Positions 15,407 through 24,258 of a DNA stretch of 64,000 bases are shown in pieces. Positions within the stretch are counted from its first letter, which is position 1. Each line of letters opens with the position of its first letter. The notes beneath the pieces were generated by a model. The model was given only the letters and a program-made list of their open reading frames with translations. It had not been told where the DNA came from and made no database searches. Source of the stretch: Herbaspirillum sp. SJZ107 (GTDB taxonomy: Bacteria > Pseudomonadota > Gammaproteobacteria > Burkholderiales > Burkholderiaceae_D); NCBI RefSeq assembly GCF_006715485.1, contig NZ_VFNH01000001.1:744001-808000 (forward strand), read 5' to 3'. The translations under genes were made by a program, and so were the position numbers.

Positions 15407-15763
15407 TCAGCGCTTTTCGGCGCGCGTCTGGCAGGCGATGCACAGGCGCGCTTCGGGCCGCGCCAGCAGGCGCGACACGCCGATCGGCTGGCCGCATTCC
15501 TCGCACATGCCGTAGCTGCCGTCGTCGAATTTGGCCAGCGCATGGCGCAGCACCTGCACCTGGGCGGTGTGCTGGCCGGCCGCCTCCAGCGTCAGGTCGT
15601 TGAGCAGGCGCGCGGTGGCGCGGTCGAGCGGCGACGCTTCCACCTCCGACACCGGCAGGCCGCTTTCGCGCGCCGCCGGTTCCTCGACCCGCACCAGCGC
15701 ATCCAGGCGCTGCGCCAGCATCGAGCGCAGCAGGCCGAGCTGCTCCTCGGTCAACGTGTCCAT
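15407..15763 (-). CDS. TraR/DksA family zinc-finger protein
   Basis: A 118-residue protein. A long N-terminal helical region (EEQLGLLRSMLAQRLDAL) is followed by a C4 zinc finger, CEEC-x17-CIAC (C87, C90, C108, C111), with the DKSA-type GSYGMCEECGQPIG signature. It lacks the DxxDxA coiled-coil tip of true DksA, so it is one of the short paralogues that may bind the RNA polymerase secondary channel. GGGAGG 7 nt upstream of 15763 fixes the start. Convergent with phbB. Confidence 0.88.
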   Translation of the reverse strand: MDTLTEEQLGLLRSMLAQRLDALVRVEEPAARESGLPVSEVEASPLDRATARLLNDLTLEAAGQHTAQVQVLRHALAKFDDGSYGMCEECGQPIGVSRLLARPEARLCIACQTRAEKR

Positions 15764-15859
15764 GATGATGCCTCCCGGCGCTGGTCCCATTGCGCGACCA
15801 GTGTAGCGCACCGCGCGACGCGGCCCAAGCGCCATGCGAAGCGCGAGGGCCGGCCGGTT

Positions 15860-16435
15860 TCAGGCGTCGGAGGTGGGGGCGGCGGCGTCTGCCGCCGGCT
15901 TTGCCGATGCGGCAGGATTGTGGAGGGCGATCGTGTCGAGCTGGAGCTTGAGGGCGCCGACCGCGGCCAGGATCGGCATGGCCTGGCCGGTGGCGGCCGC
16001 CGCGGCCAGGCCGAGCAGGCGCGCGACCAGCGTGATGCCGTCGCTGATGCGCGTGATCTGCTGGATTTTGGCGGCGGCGTCGATCGTGAGCTGCACCAGC
16101 TTCTGCTGCGACTGGCCCAGCGACGACACGATGCAGGCGGCGGCATCGGCATACAGGCGGTTGGCGCGCTGGCGCAGCTCGATCTCGGCGTCGAGCAGGG
16201 CGCGCGCCACCGCCTGCTCGCCCTCGGGTACCTCGCCGCCGTTGTGGCGCCGGATGTCGGCCATCACGCGCGCGTGGATGCTGTCGGCGCAGGCGGACAG
16301 CCTGTCTGCCAGCTCCTCGACCTGTTTCGCGGTGGCCAGCGCCTCGGCCGGCGCCGGCGGCTTCGGTGCGGGTGAAGCGGCGGGGCTTGCAGCGGCCGCG
16401 GTGCCGGGCTGGTGGGGGTTGGATTCGTTTGCCAT
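15860..16435 (-). CDS. Hypothetical helical protein
   Basis: A 191-residue protein, not recognised. A Pro/Ala-rich N-terminus (residues 1-40) precedes an all-helical region with ATAKQVEELADRLSACADSIHARVMADIRRHNGGEVPEGEQAVARALLDAEIELRQRANRLYADAAACIV, then a hydrophobic Ala-rich stretch (about 145-165) that may be a membrane hairpin. No signal peptide. AAGGAGA precedes 16435. It is 24 nt downstream of the lipoprotein gene at 16460-17326, so the two probably form an operon. Confidence 0.7.
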   Translation of the reverse strand: MANESNPHQPGTAAAASPAASPAPKPPAPAEALATAKQVEELADRLSACADSIHARVMADIRRHNGGEVPEGEQAVARALLDAEIELRQRANRLYADAAACIVSSLGQSQQKLVQLTIDAAAKIQQITRISDGITLVARLLGLAAAAATGQAMPILAAVGALKLQLDTIALHNPAASAKPAADAAAPTSDA

Positions 16436-16459
16436 GCTATCTCCTTGCCTCATGGGTAC

Positions 16460-17326
16460 TCAATCCGACAGCGCATCGCGCAGCGCCACCAGGTCGCGGC
16501 CGTAGGCGGCCAGCAGCTTGCGCATCTCATCGCTCGTCAGGTTGTTCAGATTCTCGCGCATGCGCTGGTGGCCCTGGGCGACCTTGGTCAAGCCCTGCAG
16601 TGCCAGGTCGTAGCGCTTGTCGACCAGCTTGTATTCGGTGGCCTTGTTCAGGTAGTGCACCTTGGCCAGCGTCACCAGCATGCGGTCCTGGTTCTTGGCC
16701 GAGAACGGGATCTCGACGTCGAAGATGCCGAGCACGGTCTTCTTCTCGTTCTCGTTGGTCTTGGCGTACAGCCGGGTGAGGGTGATCATCGCTTCCAGCA
16801 GCGCTTGCACATCGGCATCGCCGTCGCGGACCATGGTCGCCACGCTGCGGTTCTGGTAGCCGGACGCGATCACGCGCGTCAGCAGGCGCGTCAGGCCGGT
16901 GTAGGCGGCGATATGGCGCCCCTGCAAGCCGGACTCGGCATTGGCCTTGAGGCCGGTGCCGAGGTCGTCGAGTTGGGTCGAGAGGTCGTAGCGCGCTTCG
17001 CCGGCGAGCAGGCTCAGCGTCTGCATGTAGAGCACCAGGCTTTTCTGGATGCTGACGAAATCGTCGTAGACGGCACGCCGGCGCGCATCGTTTTCCCTGG
17101 CGATGCGGTCGGCGGCCGGCGACAGGTAGGGTTGTTCGCGCTGGTAGGTGTCGCGGTAGCGGCGCGACAGTTCGCCGTAGCCGCCGATGCGGGCCGAGGC
17201 ATCGGCGAACTGGCGCACCTCGTACAGGCTGACCGGGCCGCTGGTGGGAGTGGCGCAACTGGCCAGCAGCAGGCTGGCGGCCAGGGCGAGGAAAAGGGGA
17301 AGCGAGAGGAAGCGGCGCAGGTTCAT
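16460..17326 (-). CDS. Hypothetical lipoprotein
   Basis: A 288-residue protein with a lipoprotein signal (LLLASC, Cys about residue 24). The mature part is helical and charged (ELSRRYRDTYQREQPYLSPAADRIARENDARRRAVYDDFVSIQKSLVLYMQTLSLLAG...). It contains LDDLGTGLKANAESG and ends in NNLTSDEMRKLLAAYGRDLVALRDALSD. I do not recognise the family. Probably periplasmic and outer-membrane-anchored, co-expressed with the helical protein downstream. Confidence 0.75.
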   Translation of the reverse strand: MNLRRFLSLPLFLALAASLLLASCATPTSGPVSLYEVRQFADASARIGGYGELSRRYRDTYQREQPYLSPAADRIARENDARRRAVYDDFVSIQKSLVLYMQTLSLLAGEARYDLSTQLDDLGTGLKANAESGLQGRHIAAYTGLTRLLTRVIASGYQNRSVATMVRDGDADVQALLEAMITLTRLYAKTNENEKKTVLGIFDVEIPFSAKNQDRMLVTLAKVHYLNKATEYKLVDKRYDLALQGLTKVAQGHQRMRENLNNLTSDEMRKLLAAYGRDLVALRDALSD

Positions 17327-17411
17327 GGGTCCTTTCTGGACGGCAAAAGGCCGTGCCCGAAACGTCCCATTCTTCCAAAAGTTTTACTTGGAGATATTGC
17401 CCGCTATCAAG

Positions 17412-18188
17412 TCATCGCGCCATGTCGCGCCATGCCAGGCCGGCGAGGGTATCGCCCTGCGGAATGTATTCGCAGCCGACCCAGCCGTCGTAGCCGATCT
17501 CGTCGAGCACCCGGAACAGGTAGGGGAAATTGATCTCGCCCGTGCCCGGCTCGTGGCGGCCCGGGACATCGGCCAGCTGGATATGGCGGATCAGCGGCAG
17601 GCGTTCGCGCAGGGTGTTGGCGAGTTCGCCTTCCATGCGCTGCATGTGATAGATGTCGTACTGCAGGAACAGGTTGTCGACGCCGGCATCGCGGATCACC
17701 TCGGCCGCCTGGGCGGTGCCGGTCAGGAAGTAGCCGGGGATGTCGCGGTTGTTGATCGGCTCGATCAGGACTTCGATGCCGTGCTCTGCCATCTTGGCGG
17801 CGGCGAAGCGCAGGTTGTCGACGAAGGTGGCGTGGGCACGTTCCGGCGCCACCGCCGGGTGCAGCCGGCCGGACAGGCAGTGCAGGCGCTTGACGCCGAG
17901 GTCGGGCGCATATTCGAGCGCCAGCTCGACGCTGTCCTGGAACTCGTTGATGCGGCGCGGATCGCAGGCGAAGCCGCGCTCGCCCGCGGCCCAGTCGCCG
18001 GCCGGAAAGTTGAACAGCGCCAGGTCCAGGCTGTAGCGTTGCAGGCGGCCGGCGATCTGTTCCGGTTCGAAGGCGTAGGGAAACAGGAATTCGACCGCGT
18101 CGAAGCCGGCCGCGCGCGCGGCGGCAAAGCGGTCGAGGAAACCGAGCTCGTTGAACATCAGGCTCAGATTGGCGGCGAAGCGTGGCAT
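17412..18188 (-). CDS. hyi: Hydroxypyruvate isomerase family TIM-barrel protein
   Basis: A 258-residue protein in the AP endonuclease 2/xylose isomerase-like fold. The start MPRFAANLSLMF matches the family N-terminus. Metal and catalytic candidates are E143 (LIEPINNRD), D178 (YDIYHMQ), Q204 (HIQLAD) and E240 (GCEY), as in Hyi/OtnI enzymes. The reaction is isomerisation of hydroxypyruvate and tartronate semialdehyde, or of 2-oxo-tetronate in OtnI; the sequence alone does not separate these. No glyoxylate or tetronate pathway neighbours are present, so the physiological pathway is open. The ribosome-binding site before 18188 is weak. Confidence 0.85.
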   Translation of the reverse strand: MPRFAANLSLMFNELGFLDRFAAARAAGFDAVEFLFPYAFEPEQIAGRLQRYSLDLALFNFPAGDWAAGERGFACDPRRINEFQDSVELALEYAPDLGVKRLHCLSGRLHPAVAPERAHATFVDNLRFAAAKMAEHGIEVLIEPINNRDIPGYFLTGTAQAAEVIRDAGVDNLFLQYDIYHMQRMEGELANTLRERLPLIRHIQLADVPGRHEPGTGEINFPYLFRVLDEIGYDGWVGCEYIPQGDTLAGLAWRDMAR

Positions 18189-18269
18189 GACAGGGCTTTC
18201 TCGGGTTGGACAGCCCGCCATGCTAAACGATCCGGCGCAACTTAGCCCACGAGATCGGCCTCGTCGTTA

Positions 18270-18707
18270 TTACTGCGACACGCCGGCCAGCTGGGCCATC
18301 AGCGACGAGGCCGCCTCGATCTGGTCGCGCCCCGGACCGCCGAGGGCATTGCGGCTGACGTTGTCGACCACGACGGTCGCATTGATCACCAGTTCGCTGC
18401 CGGTCGGCGTGATCAGCGCATAGCCGACGCGGGCGTCGCGCGGATCGCTCTGGCGCGTGACCAGGCCGATCTTTTCCAGCGGCAGCAACGAGCGGGTGAC
18501 ACCGGAGGCGGTCAGCCCCAGCTTGTCGGCCAGGTCGACCCGGCGCAGGCGCCCGCCGGGGGCGCGGTGCAGTTGCAGCAGCAGCTGGTAGTCGGAAAAG
18601 CTGATGCCGTGGTGGCTGCCGAGCGCGCTGTCGAGGCGGCGCGACAGGGTGGCCCAGGCGCGCGAGAGGCGCAGGCAGAATTCGGTGGTCATGGTGTCGC
18701 TGGACAT
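18270..18707 (-). CDS. MarR family transcriptional regulator
   Basis: A 145-residue protein with a winged helix: FSDYQLLLQLHRAPGGRLRRVDLADKLGLTASGVTRSLLPLEKIGLVTRQSDPRDARVGYALITPTG. This has the full MarR helix-turn-helix and the DxRxxR-type wing. Flanking helices would form the dimer domain. AAAGGAG precedes the ATG at 18707. Two copies of a TACTTGA-N4-TCAAGTA palindrome lie in its own promoter region, so negative autoregulation is likely. There is no obvious co-regulated gene on the other side; the next gene (rhlE-like) reads toward it. The inducer is unknown. Confidence 0.9.
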   Translation of the reverse strand: MSSDTMTTEFCLRLSRAWATLSRRLDSALGSHHGISFSDYQLLLQLHRAPGGRLRRVDLADKLGLTASGVTRSLLPLEKIGLVTRQSDPRDARVGYALITPTGSELVINATVVVDNVSRNALGGPGRDQIEAASSLMAQLAGVSQ

Positions 18708-18730
18708 GGCAGGCTCCTTTTGTGGATTGG

Positions 18731-18748
18731 TACTTGATCTGTCAAGTA
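18731..18748 (-). promoter_or_regulatory. Operator 1 of MarR regulator
   Basis: Perfect inverted repeat TACTTGA-TCTG-TCAAGTA, 24 nt upstream of the MarR start and just downstream of the predicted transcription start. Binding here would block elongation or open-complex formation. Confidence 0.75.
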
Positions 18749-18762
18749 TAGGTATGGTTTTA

Positions 18763-18790
18763 ATTATATACAAGTACTTGAGTGATCAAA
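18763..18790 (-). promoter_or_regulatory. Promoter of MarR gene
   Basis: On the minus strand a consensus TATAAT (18763-18768) is preceded at 15-16 nt by TTGATC/TTTGAT (18784-18790). The -35 overlaps operator 2. Confidence 0.6.
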
Positions 18791-18792
18791 TA
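18775..18792 (-). promoter_or_regulatory. Operator 2 of MarR regulator
   Basis: TACTTGA-GTGA-TCAAATA, one mismatch from operator 1. Its start is 44 bp (about four helical turns) from that of operator 1, and it covers the -35 region. Confidence 0.7.
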
Positions 18793-18851
18793 TATTGCTG
18801 TGTGGCGGCGGTTGAAATGCACCGGCGGTATAAGCACCGACCAATAAAAAA

Positions 18852-18936
18852 GTCGTCCCTGCGAAGGCCGGGACCCAAGTTGCACGCATATCGTCAGTGC
18901 TTGCAGAACTTGGGTCCCCGCCTGCGCGGGGACGAC
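18852..18936. repeat. REP-like inverted repeat pair
   Basis: Two 30-nt arms (18852-18881 and 18907-18936) form an imperfect inverted repeat with the core GTCGTCCC...GGGACCCAAG. Each arm is itself a small GC-rich hairpin. A third copy of the core occurs at 41788-41813, so this is a dispersed extragenic palindrome. It lies between the MarR and rhlE-like genes and may act at the 3' end of the helicase transcript. Confidence 0.7.
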
Positions 18937-18994
18937 GTGCTTGGGCTGACTACGATAAACGCTGTCTGTCAGCGCTTATCGCCACGCCAGAAAA

Positions 18995-20464
18995 TCAACG
19001 CTCGCCGCTACCCGAACGTGCCGACGCCGGACGCGGACCGCGGTTCTGCGGACGGCCGCCATTGCCGCCGCCGCCATTACCGCCACGGTTGCCAGGCTGG
19101 CCGCCACGGCCGCCGCCGCCGTTGCCGGCCGGGCTGCCGCTGCGCCCGCCCGACGGGGTGCCGGCCGCGCTACGCGGCTTGCCGCCGCCGTTGCCCGCAC
19201 CGTTACCGCCGCCATGTGCACGGCCGCCGCCGTTGCCGCCCGGACGGCCGCCACGGCCGGTGTGGCCGGGCGCGCCGCTGCGCAGCTGGATCGGCTGTGC
19301 CTTGGCGGTCGGATCCGGCTCGAAGCCCGGGATCACTTCACGCGGCAGGGTCTGCTTGATCAGCTTTTCGATGTCCTTGAGCATCTGGTGCTCGTCGACG
19401 CAGACCAGCGACACGGCTTCGCCGGTGGCGCCGGCGCGGCCGGTACGGCCGATGCGGTGGACGTAGTCTTCCGGCACGTTCGGCAGGTCATAGTTGACCA
19501 CGTGCGGCAACTGGTCGATGTCGATGCCGCGCGCCGCGATGTCGGTGGCGATCAGCGCCGTCAGGCTGCCGTCCTTGAACTCGGCCAGCGCCTTGGTGCG
19601 CGCCGACTGGCTCTTGTTGCCGTGGATCGCCATCGCGCCGATGCCGTCCTTGGCGAGCTGTTCGACCAGCTTGTTGGCGCCGTGCTTGGTGCGGGTGAAC
19701 ACCAGCACCTGCTTCCAGTCGTTGGTCTTGATCAGGTGCGCCAGCATCGGGTGCTTCTTGTCGCGGTCGACCGGGTGGATGGTCTGGGCGATCACTTCCA
19801 CGGTCGAGTTGCGGCGGGCCACTTCGATCAGTGCCGGGTTGTCCAGCAGCTTGTCGGCCAGGGCCTTGATCTCGTCCGAGAAGGTGGCCGAGAACAGCAG
19901 GTTCTGGCGCTTCGGCGGCAGCACCGCCAGCACTTTCTTGATGTCGTGGATGAAGCCCATGTCGAGCATGCGGTCGGCTTCGTCCAGCACCAGGATCTCG
20001 ACCTTGTCGAGCTTGACGGTGCCCTGGCCGACGTGGTCGAGCAGGCGGCCCGGGGTGGCGACCAGGATGTCGACGCCGTTCGCCAGCAGCTTGATCTGCG
20101 GGTGGATGCCGACGCCGCCGAAGATCACGGCCGAGTTCAGGTTGGTGTACTTGGCGTAGGTGCGGATGTTTTCCTCGACCTGGGCCGCCAGTTCGCGGGT
20201 CGGGGCCAGTACCAGCGCGCGGATCGCGCGCTTGCTGGTTTTATTGGTCAGGGCCGCGCCCACCTTGTCGGTCGACAGGCGGTGCAGCACGGGCAGCGTG
20301 AAGCCGGCGGTCTTGCCGGTGCCGGTCTGTGCGCCGGCGAGCAGGTCGCCGCCCTTGATGACGGCGGGGATGGCCTGGGCCTGGATCGGCGTCGGCGCGG
20401 TATAGCCTGCTTCAGTGACGGCACGCACGATGGCGTCGGTAAGACCGAGAGTATTGAATGACAT
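18995..20464 (-). CDS. rhlE: DEAD-box RNA helicase (RhlE-type)
   Basis: A 489-residue protein. Ordered helicase motifs: Q motif ([13 protein letters not shown]), Walker A AQTGTGKT (45-52), PTRELA (88-93), TPGR (137-140), DEAD (161-164), SAT (192-194), then [22 protein letters not shown] and [10 protein letters not shown]. The C-terminal tail from about residue 395 is a Gly/Asn/Arg-rich disordered region (GGNGGG and RGG-like repeats) typical of RhlE-type helicases and likely binds RNA. Expected functions are RNA remodelling and ribosome assembly, often cold-induced. The start at 20464 is chosen by homology of MSFNTLGL; the ribosome-binding site is weak. Confidence 0.92.
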   Translation of the reverse strand: MSFNTLGLTDAIVRAVTEAGYTAPTPIQAQAIPAVIKGGDLLAGAQTGTGKTAGFTLPVLHRLSTDKVGAALTNKTSKRAIRALVLAPTRELAAQVEENIRTYAKYTNLNSAVIFGGVGIHPQIKLLANGVDILVATPGRLLDHVGQGTVKLDKVEILVLDEADRMLDMGFIHDIKKVLAVLPPKRQNLLFSATFSDEIKALADKLLDNPALIEVARRNSTVEVIAQTIHPVDRDKKHPMLAHLIKTNDWKQVLVFTRTKHGANKLVEQLAKDGIGAMAIHGNKSQSARTKALAEFKDGSLTALIATDIAARGIDIDQLPHVVNYDLPNVPEDYVHRIGRTGRAGATGEAVSLVCVDEHQMLKDIEKLIKQTLPREVIPGFEPDPTAKAQPIQLRSGAPGHTGRGGRPGGNGGGRAHGGGNGAGNGGGKPRSAAGTPSGGRSGSPAGNGGGGRGGQPGNRGGNGGGGNGGRPQNRGPRPASARSGSGER

Positions 20465-20806
20465 AGTTTTCTGGTAGGGATCGGCGCGTCGCCCGTTGTT
20501 GACCTGGACGCCAGTCCAGCCGATCGGATTACACAAGCAGGGCGGCCGGTACTGGTGCCGGGACGCCGAGACGCGGCTCAACGAAGCCACGTAGCATTAT
20601 ATTTTAAAAATGTTTCGCTATGGAAATTTAGCGCAGCCCGTGCCGATCAGGGCAGGGCCGGTGGAAGCGGGAGGCGCGGCACCTCATGGGGGCCGGAAGC
20701 GACGGGGCTGGGCAGCGGTCACGCACGCATCAGCGCGTGCAGACCGCCACCGGATAATCCAGACTTACACAGACTCTATTTTACGCGAAAGACCGGATGT
20801 GCGTTT

Positions 20807-21595
20807 TCAGGCGAACGGTTTCAGCAGGGCCACCATGTTGGCGAACACCTTCGGGCCGGCGGCGATGACGTCGCCCTTGTTCAGGTATTCGGATTCGCCG
20901 CTGAACTCGCCGACGATGCCGCCCGCCTCGGTCACCAGCAGCGAACCGGCGGCGATGTCCCAGATCTTCAGGCCCTTTTCGTAGAAGCCGTCGAGGCGGC
21001 CGGCGGCCACGTTGGCCAGTTCCAGCGCGGCCGAACCGCTCGAGCGCACGCCGTGGCAGCGCGAGGCGACCACTTCGTACATGCGCAGGTACTCGGCTAG
21101 CGCGCGCGGGTCGGCGCCGTGGCCGGAACCGATCAGGGCCTTGTTGATGCGGTCCGGATTGCGCACGCGGATGCGCTTTTCGTTGAGGTAGGCGCCGGCG
21201 CCCTTGGTGGCGGTGAACAGGTCGTTGCGGACCGGGTCGTAGACCACGGCATTGGTGATCACGCCGCGCTGCTGCAGCGCGATCGAGATGCAGAAGTTCG
21301 GGTAGCCGTGGATGAAGTTGGTGGTGCCGTCGATCGGATCGATGATCCAGACGTATTCGCTCTCGTCGTTCAGGTTGCCGGACGCGCCCGATTCTTCGCC
21401 GAGGATGGCGTGGTCGGGGTAGGCCTTCAGCAGGGTTTCCACGATCGCCTGTTCCGATGCCTGGTCGATATCGGTGACGAAATCGTTATGGTTTTTTTCG
21501 CTGATCGTGATGCGATCGAGGTCAAACGAAGCGCGGTTGATGACGGTGGCGGCGCGGCGGGCGGCCTTGACGGCCGTGTTGAGCATGGGGTGCAT
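20807..21595 (-). CDS. suhB: Inositol monophosphatase family protein
   Basis: A 262-residue protein. Metal-binding motifs: GEES (66-69), DPIDGTTNF (86-94) and IWDIAAG near residue 213, the three Li-sensitive phosphatase motifs. In E. coli SuhB also takes part in rRNA antitermination with NusA, and that role is plausible here. The start at 21595 has GGAAG upstream. It is divergent from trmJ, an arrangement common in Betaproteobacteria. Confidence 0.92.
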   Translation of the reverse strand: MHPMLNTAVKAARRAATVINRASFDLDRITISEKNHNDFVTDIDQASEQAIVETLLKAYPDHAILGEESGASGNLNDESEYVWIIDPIDGTTNFIHGYPNFCISIALQQRGVITNAVVYDPVRNDLFTATKGAGAYLNEKRIRVRNPDRINKALIGSGHGADPRALAEYLRMYEVVASRCHGVRSSGSAALELANVAAGRLDGFYEKGLKIWDIAAGSLLVTEAGGIVGEFSGESEYLNKGDVIAAGPKVFANMVALLKPFA

Positions 21596-21769
21596 AGGGC
21601 TTCCGTGAAAAATGCTGACGCCCGCCGCACACAAAGGCGCAGCAAACGTAACGAACGATGAGAATGACAAAGAGCAAAGCGGTGCCGAAACCGTTAAAAT
21701 CGCGAGCCGGATCGACAAGACCCTGGCCCGATTTCAACTGCTCGTCACCGCGCGATAGCGCTATTTTAA

Positions 21770-22528
21770 ATGAACCCGACCGAAACTGACACATCTCTTT
21801 TCCGACGCCTGCGCTTCGTGCTGGTGGAAACCAGCCGCGCGGGCAACGTCGGCTCGGTGGCGCGCGCCATGAAGACCATGGGCTTTTCCGACCTGGTGCT
21901 GGTGACGCCGCGCTGCGCCGACCCGTTGCAGGATGCGGAAGCGGTCGCCTTCGCCAGCGGCGCCATCGACGTGCTGGAAGGGGCGCGTATCGTCGGCAGC
22001 GTGGCCGAGGCCCTGGAAGGATGCAATTTCGCGGCGGCGGTGTCGGCGCGCCTGCGTGAGTTCTCGCCGCCGGTGTGGTCGCCGCGCGATTTTTCCAGCC
22101 ATGTCGCCGACGGGACCGAACTGCGCCCGGCGCTGATCCTCGGCAACGAGCGCTTCGGCTTGCCGAACGAGATCGTCGAAGGCTGCAACGTGCTGATCAA
22201 CATCCCGGCGAATCCGGCGTATTCGTCGCTCAACCTGTCGCAGGCGGCCCAGGTGCTGGCCTACGAATGCCGCCTGGCGGCACAAGGCGAGAATCGCACC
22301 CAGACCGGCGTCGGCTTCCACGGCGAAGCGGCCAGCCTGGCCCAGGTCGAAGGCATGTACGCCCACCTCGAAGAAGCGCTGGTGGCGATCGGCTTCCTCG
22401 ATCCCGCCAACCCGAAAAAGCTGATGCCGCGCCTGAAGCGCCTGTTCGCCCGTACCGGCCTCGAAACCGAAGAAGTCAACATCCTGCGCGGCATCGCCCG
22501 CCACATGCAGGGACGGCGCGAACCCTGA
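21770..22528 (+). CDS. trmJ: tRNA (cytidine/uridine-2'-O-)-methyltransferase TrmJ
   Basis: A 252-residue SPOUT-class enzyme. RFVLVETSRAGNVGSVARAMKTMGFSDLVLV at the N-terminus, ILGNERFGLPNE and LNLSQAAQVLAYE for the knotted SAM-binding site, and a C-terminal helical extension typical of TrmJ. It methylates the 2'-OH at position 32 of the tRNA anticodon loop. Start MNPTETDTSLF at 21770; no strong ribosome-binding site is visible. Divergent from suhB across 174 nt. Confidence 0.92.
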   Translation: MNPTETDTSLFRRLRFVLVETSRAGNVGSVARAMKTMGFSDLVLVTPRCADPLQDAEAVAFASGAIDVLEGARIVGSVAEALEGCNFAAAVSARLREFSPPVWSPRDFSSHVADGTELRPALILGNERFGLPNEIVEGCNVLINIPANPAYSSLNLSQAAQVLAYECRLAAQGENRTQTGVGFHGEAASLAQVEGMYAHLEEALVAIGFLDPANPKKLMPRLKRLFARTGLETEEVNILRGIARHMQGRREP

Positions 22529-22561
22529 TCCGGGGTCGGAGCACAACGTCAGGAGATGCCG

Positions 22562-23512
22562 ATGAGCGTGCGCTGGATGACCCGGACCTTGCTGCTGGTG
22601 CAGGCTGCAGCGGCGCTGGGAATCGGCTGGAGCCTGCAGCGCTGGGGCGGTTTCCCGACCGGATGGGCCGCCGTCGCCGCGATCGGGGCGGTGGTGGCAG
22701 TGCGTCTGCTGATTAACATGAACAATTTCTTGCTGGCGGCCTGGTTTGCCAGTCCGACCCCGGCCGCATTCCGGCTCGGTCCGGTAGCGCGCCTGCGCCT
22801 GCTGGCCGAAGAGTTCTGCGCCAGCATGCTGACGACCTCGTGGCGCATGCCGCGCGCCGTGGCCGGCATGCGCATCCATGCGGACAGCGTCAAGGTGCCC
22901 GTGCTGCTGGTGCACGGCTACGGCTGCAACAGCGGCTACTGGGCACGCCTGCTGCCGCTGCTGGATGCAGAACGCATCAGCCACGCCACGGTCGACCTGG
23001 CGCCGATCGGCGGCGACATCGACGCCTACGCGGGCCAGGTCGAGCGGGCGGTCGAGCAATTGTGCGCTGCCAGCGGCCAACGCCAGCTGGCCATCGTCGG
23101 CCACAGCATGGGCGGGCTGGTGGCGCGCGCCTGGATGCGCGCCTGCGGCACGGCGCGGGTGGCGCGCGTCATCACGCTCGGCACGCCGCACCACGGCACC
23201 GCGCTGGCCGGCTTCGGTCCCGGCGCCAACGCCAGGCAGATGCGCTGGTCGCGGGCACACGGCGCCTCGGCCTGGCTGCAGCGCCTCGGCGCCGGCGAAG
23301 GCCCGGCCACGCGCGCGCTGCTCACTTCGCTCTACAGCCACCACGACAACATCGTCGCCCCGCAGCTGTCCAGCGTGCTGCCGGGGGCGCGCCACGTCGC
23401 ATTCGGCGGCGTCGGCCATGTGGCGCTGGGCAGCAACCGGCGCGTGCTGGCCGAGGTCATGCGCGAGTTGAGTGCACTGAATGTCGCGGTGGCCCGGTTG
23501 CGCGTGCAATGA
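22562..23512 (+). CDS. Alpha/beta-hydrolase (lipase/esterase-like)
   Basis: A 316-residue protein. The N-terminal 60 residues hold two hydrophobic segments, so it is probably membrane-anchored. The hydrolase part has VLLVHGYGCNSGYW (oxyanion region), nucleophile elbow GHSMGG with Ser182, ITLGTPHHGTA, a D in YSHHDNIV and a candidate His in GGVGHVALGS. This is the pattern of triacylglycerol lipase-like enzymes (LipA/EstA type). AGGAG 6 nt before the ATG at 22562 favours it over the ATG at 22556. The next gene starts within its stop codon. Confidence 0.87.
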   Translation: MSVRWMTRTLLLVQAAAALGIGWSLQRWGGFPTGWAAVAAIGAVVAVRLLINMNNFLLAAWFASPTPAAFRLGPVARLRLLAEEFCASMLTTSWRMPRAVAGMRIHADSVKVPVLLVHGYGCNSGYWARLLPLLDAERISHATVDLAPIGGDIDAYAGQVERAVEQLCAASGQRQLAIVGHSMGGLVARAWMRACGTARVARVITLGTPHHGTALAGFGPGANARQMRWSRAHGASAWLQRLGAGEGPATRALLTSLYSHHDNIVAPQLSSVLPGARHVAFGGVGHVALGSNRRVLAEVMRELSALNVAVARLRVQ

Positions 23513-24249
23513 TATGCTTGCGACTGAATCCAACCATGCCGCCTTCCATGCAACAAAAAGCCCCACGCCGAACGCGCGAACGCATCCTCGAGCTGTCGCT
23601 GCGGCTGTTCAACGAGTTCGGCGAGCCGAACATCACGACCACCGTGATCGCCGAAGAGATGAACATCTCGCCGGGAAACCTGTATTACCACTTCCGTAAC
23701 AAGGACGACATCGTCAATTCGATCTTTGCCCAGTTCGAGGCCGAGATCGAGCGCATCCTGACCGTGCCGGCCGGGCGCCGCTCGAACATGCAGGACGTCT
23801 GGTTCTACCTGCACCACATGTTCGAGCTGATCTGGCGCTACCGCTTCTTCTACCGCGACCTGAACGACCTGCTGTCGCGCAACCGCAAGCTGGAACTGCA
23901 GTTCAAGGCGATCCTGGCCCACAAGATCAAGGTCGCGCGCCAGCTGTGCGAAGACCTGCGCAGCGAAGGTTCGCTGGAAGCCGGCGACGCCGAGATCGGC
24001 GCCATGGCCACCAACATGGTGGTGGTGGCGACCTATTGGCTCTCCTACGAATACGTGCGCAACCCGAGAAAATACAGCGAGCAGCAGGCGATCGCCGATG
24101 CCCTGGCGCGCGGCTGCTACCAGGTGCTGTCGATGGTCGGCCCCTACCTGCGCGGCGAGACCCGCGCGCTGTTCCAGCGCCTGTCCGACGATTACCTCAA
24201 GAAGCTGCCGCCGGAAGCCACCCAGGCCGACGCCGCCACGCCCAACTAG
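23509..24249 (+). CDS. TetR family transcriptional regulator
   Basis: Up to 246 residues. The TetR N-terminal HTH is clear: RRTRERILELSLRLFNEFGEPNITTTVIAEEMNISPGNLYYHFRNKDDIVNSIF. The C-terminal ligand domain has FYLHHMFELIWRYRFFYRDLNDLL, characteristic of a TetR subgroup common in Pseudomonas and Burkholderiales. The start is uncertain: ATG 23509 overlaps the lipase stop as ATGA (coupling), while ATG 23536 or 23548 give more typical N-termini; none has a good ribosome-binding site. It could regulate the lipase gene or fatty-acid-related genes elsewhere. Confidence 0.85.
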   Translation: MICLRLNPTMPPSMQQKAPRRTRERILELSLRLFNEFGEPNITTTVIAEEMNISPGNLYYHFRNKDDIVNSIFAQFEAEIERILTVPAGRRSNMQDVWFYLHHMFELIWRYRFFYRDLNDLLSRNRKLELQFKAILAHKIKVARQLCEDLRSEGSLEAGDAEIGAMATNMVVVATYWLSYEYVRNPRKYSEQQAIADALARGCYQVLSMVGPYLRGETRALFQRLSDDYLKKLPPEATQADAATPN

Positions 24250-24258
24250 AAAGACTCC

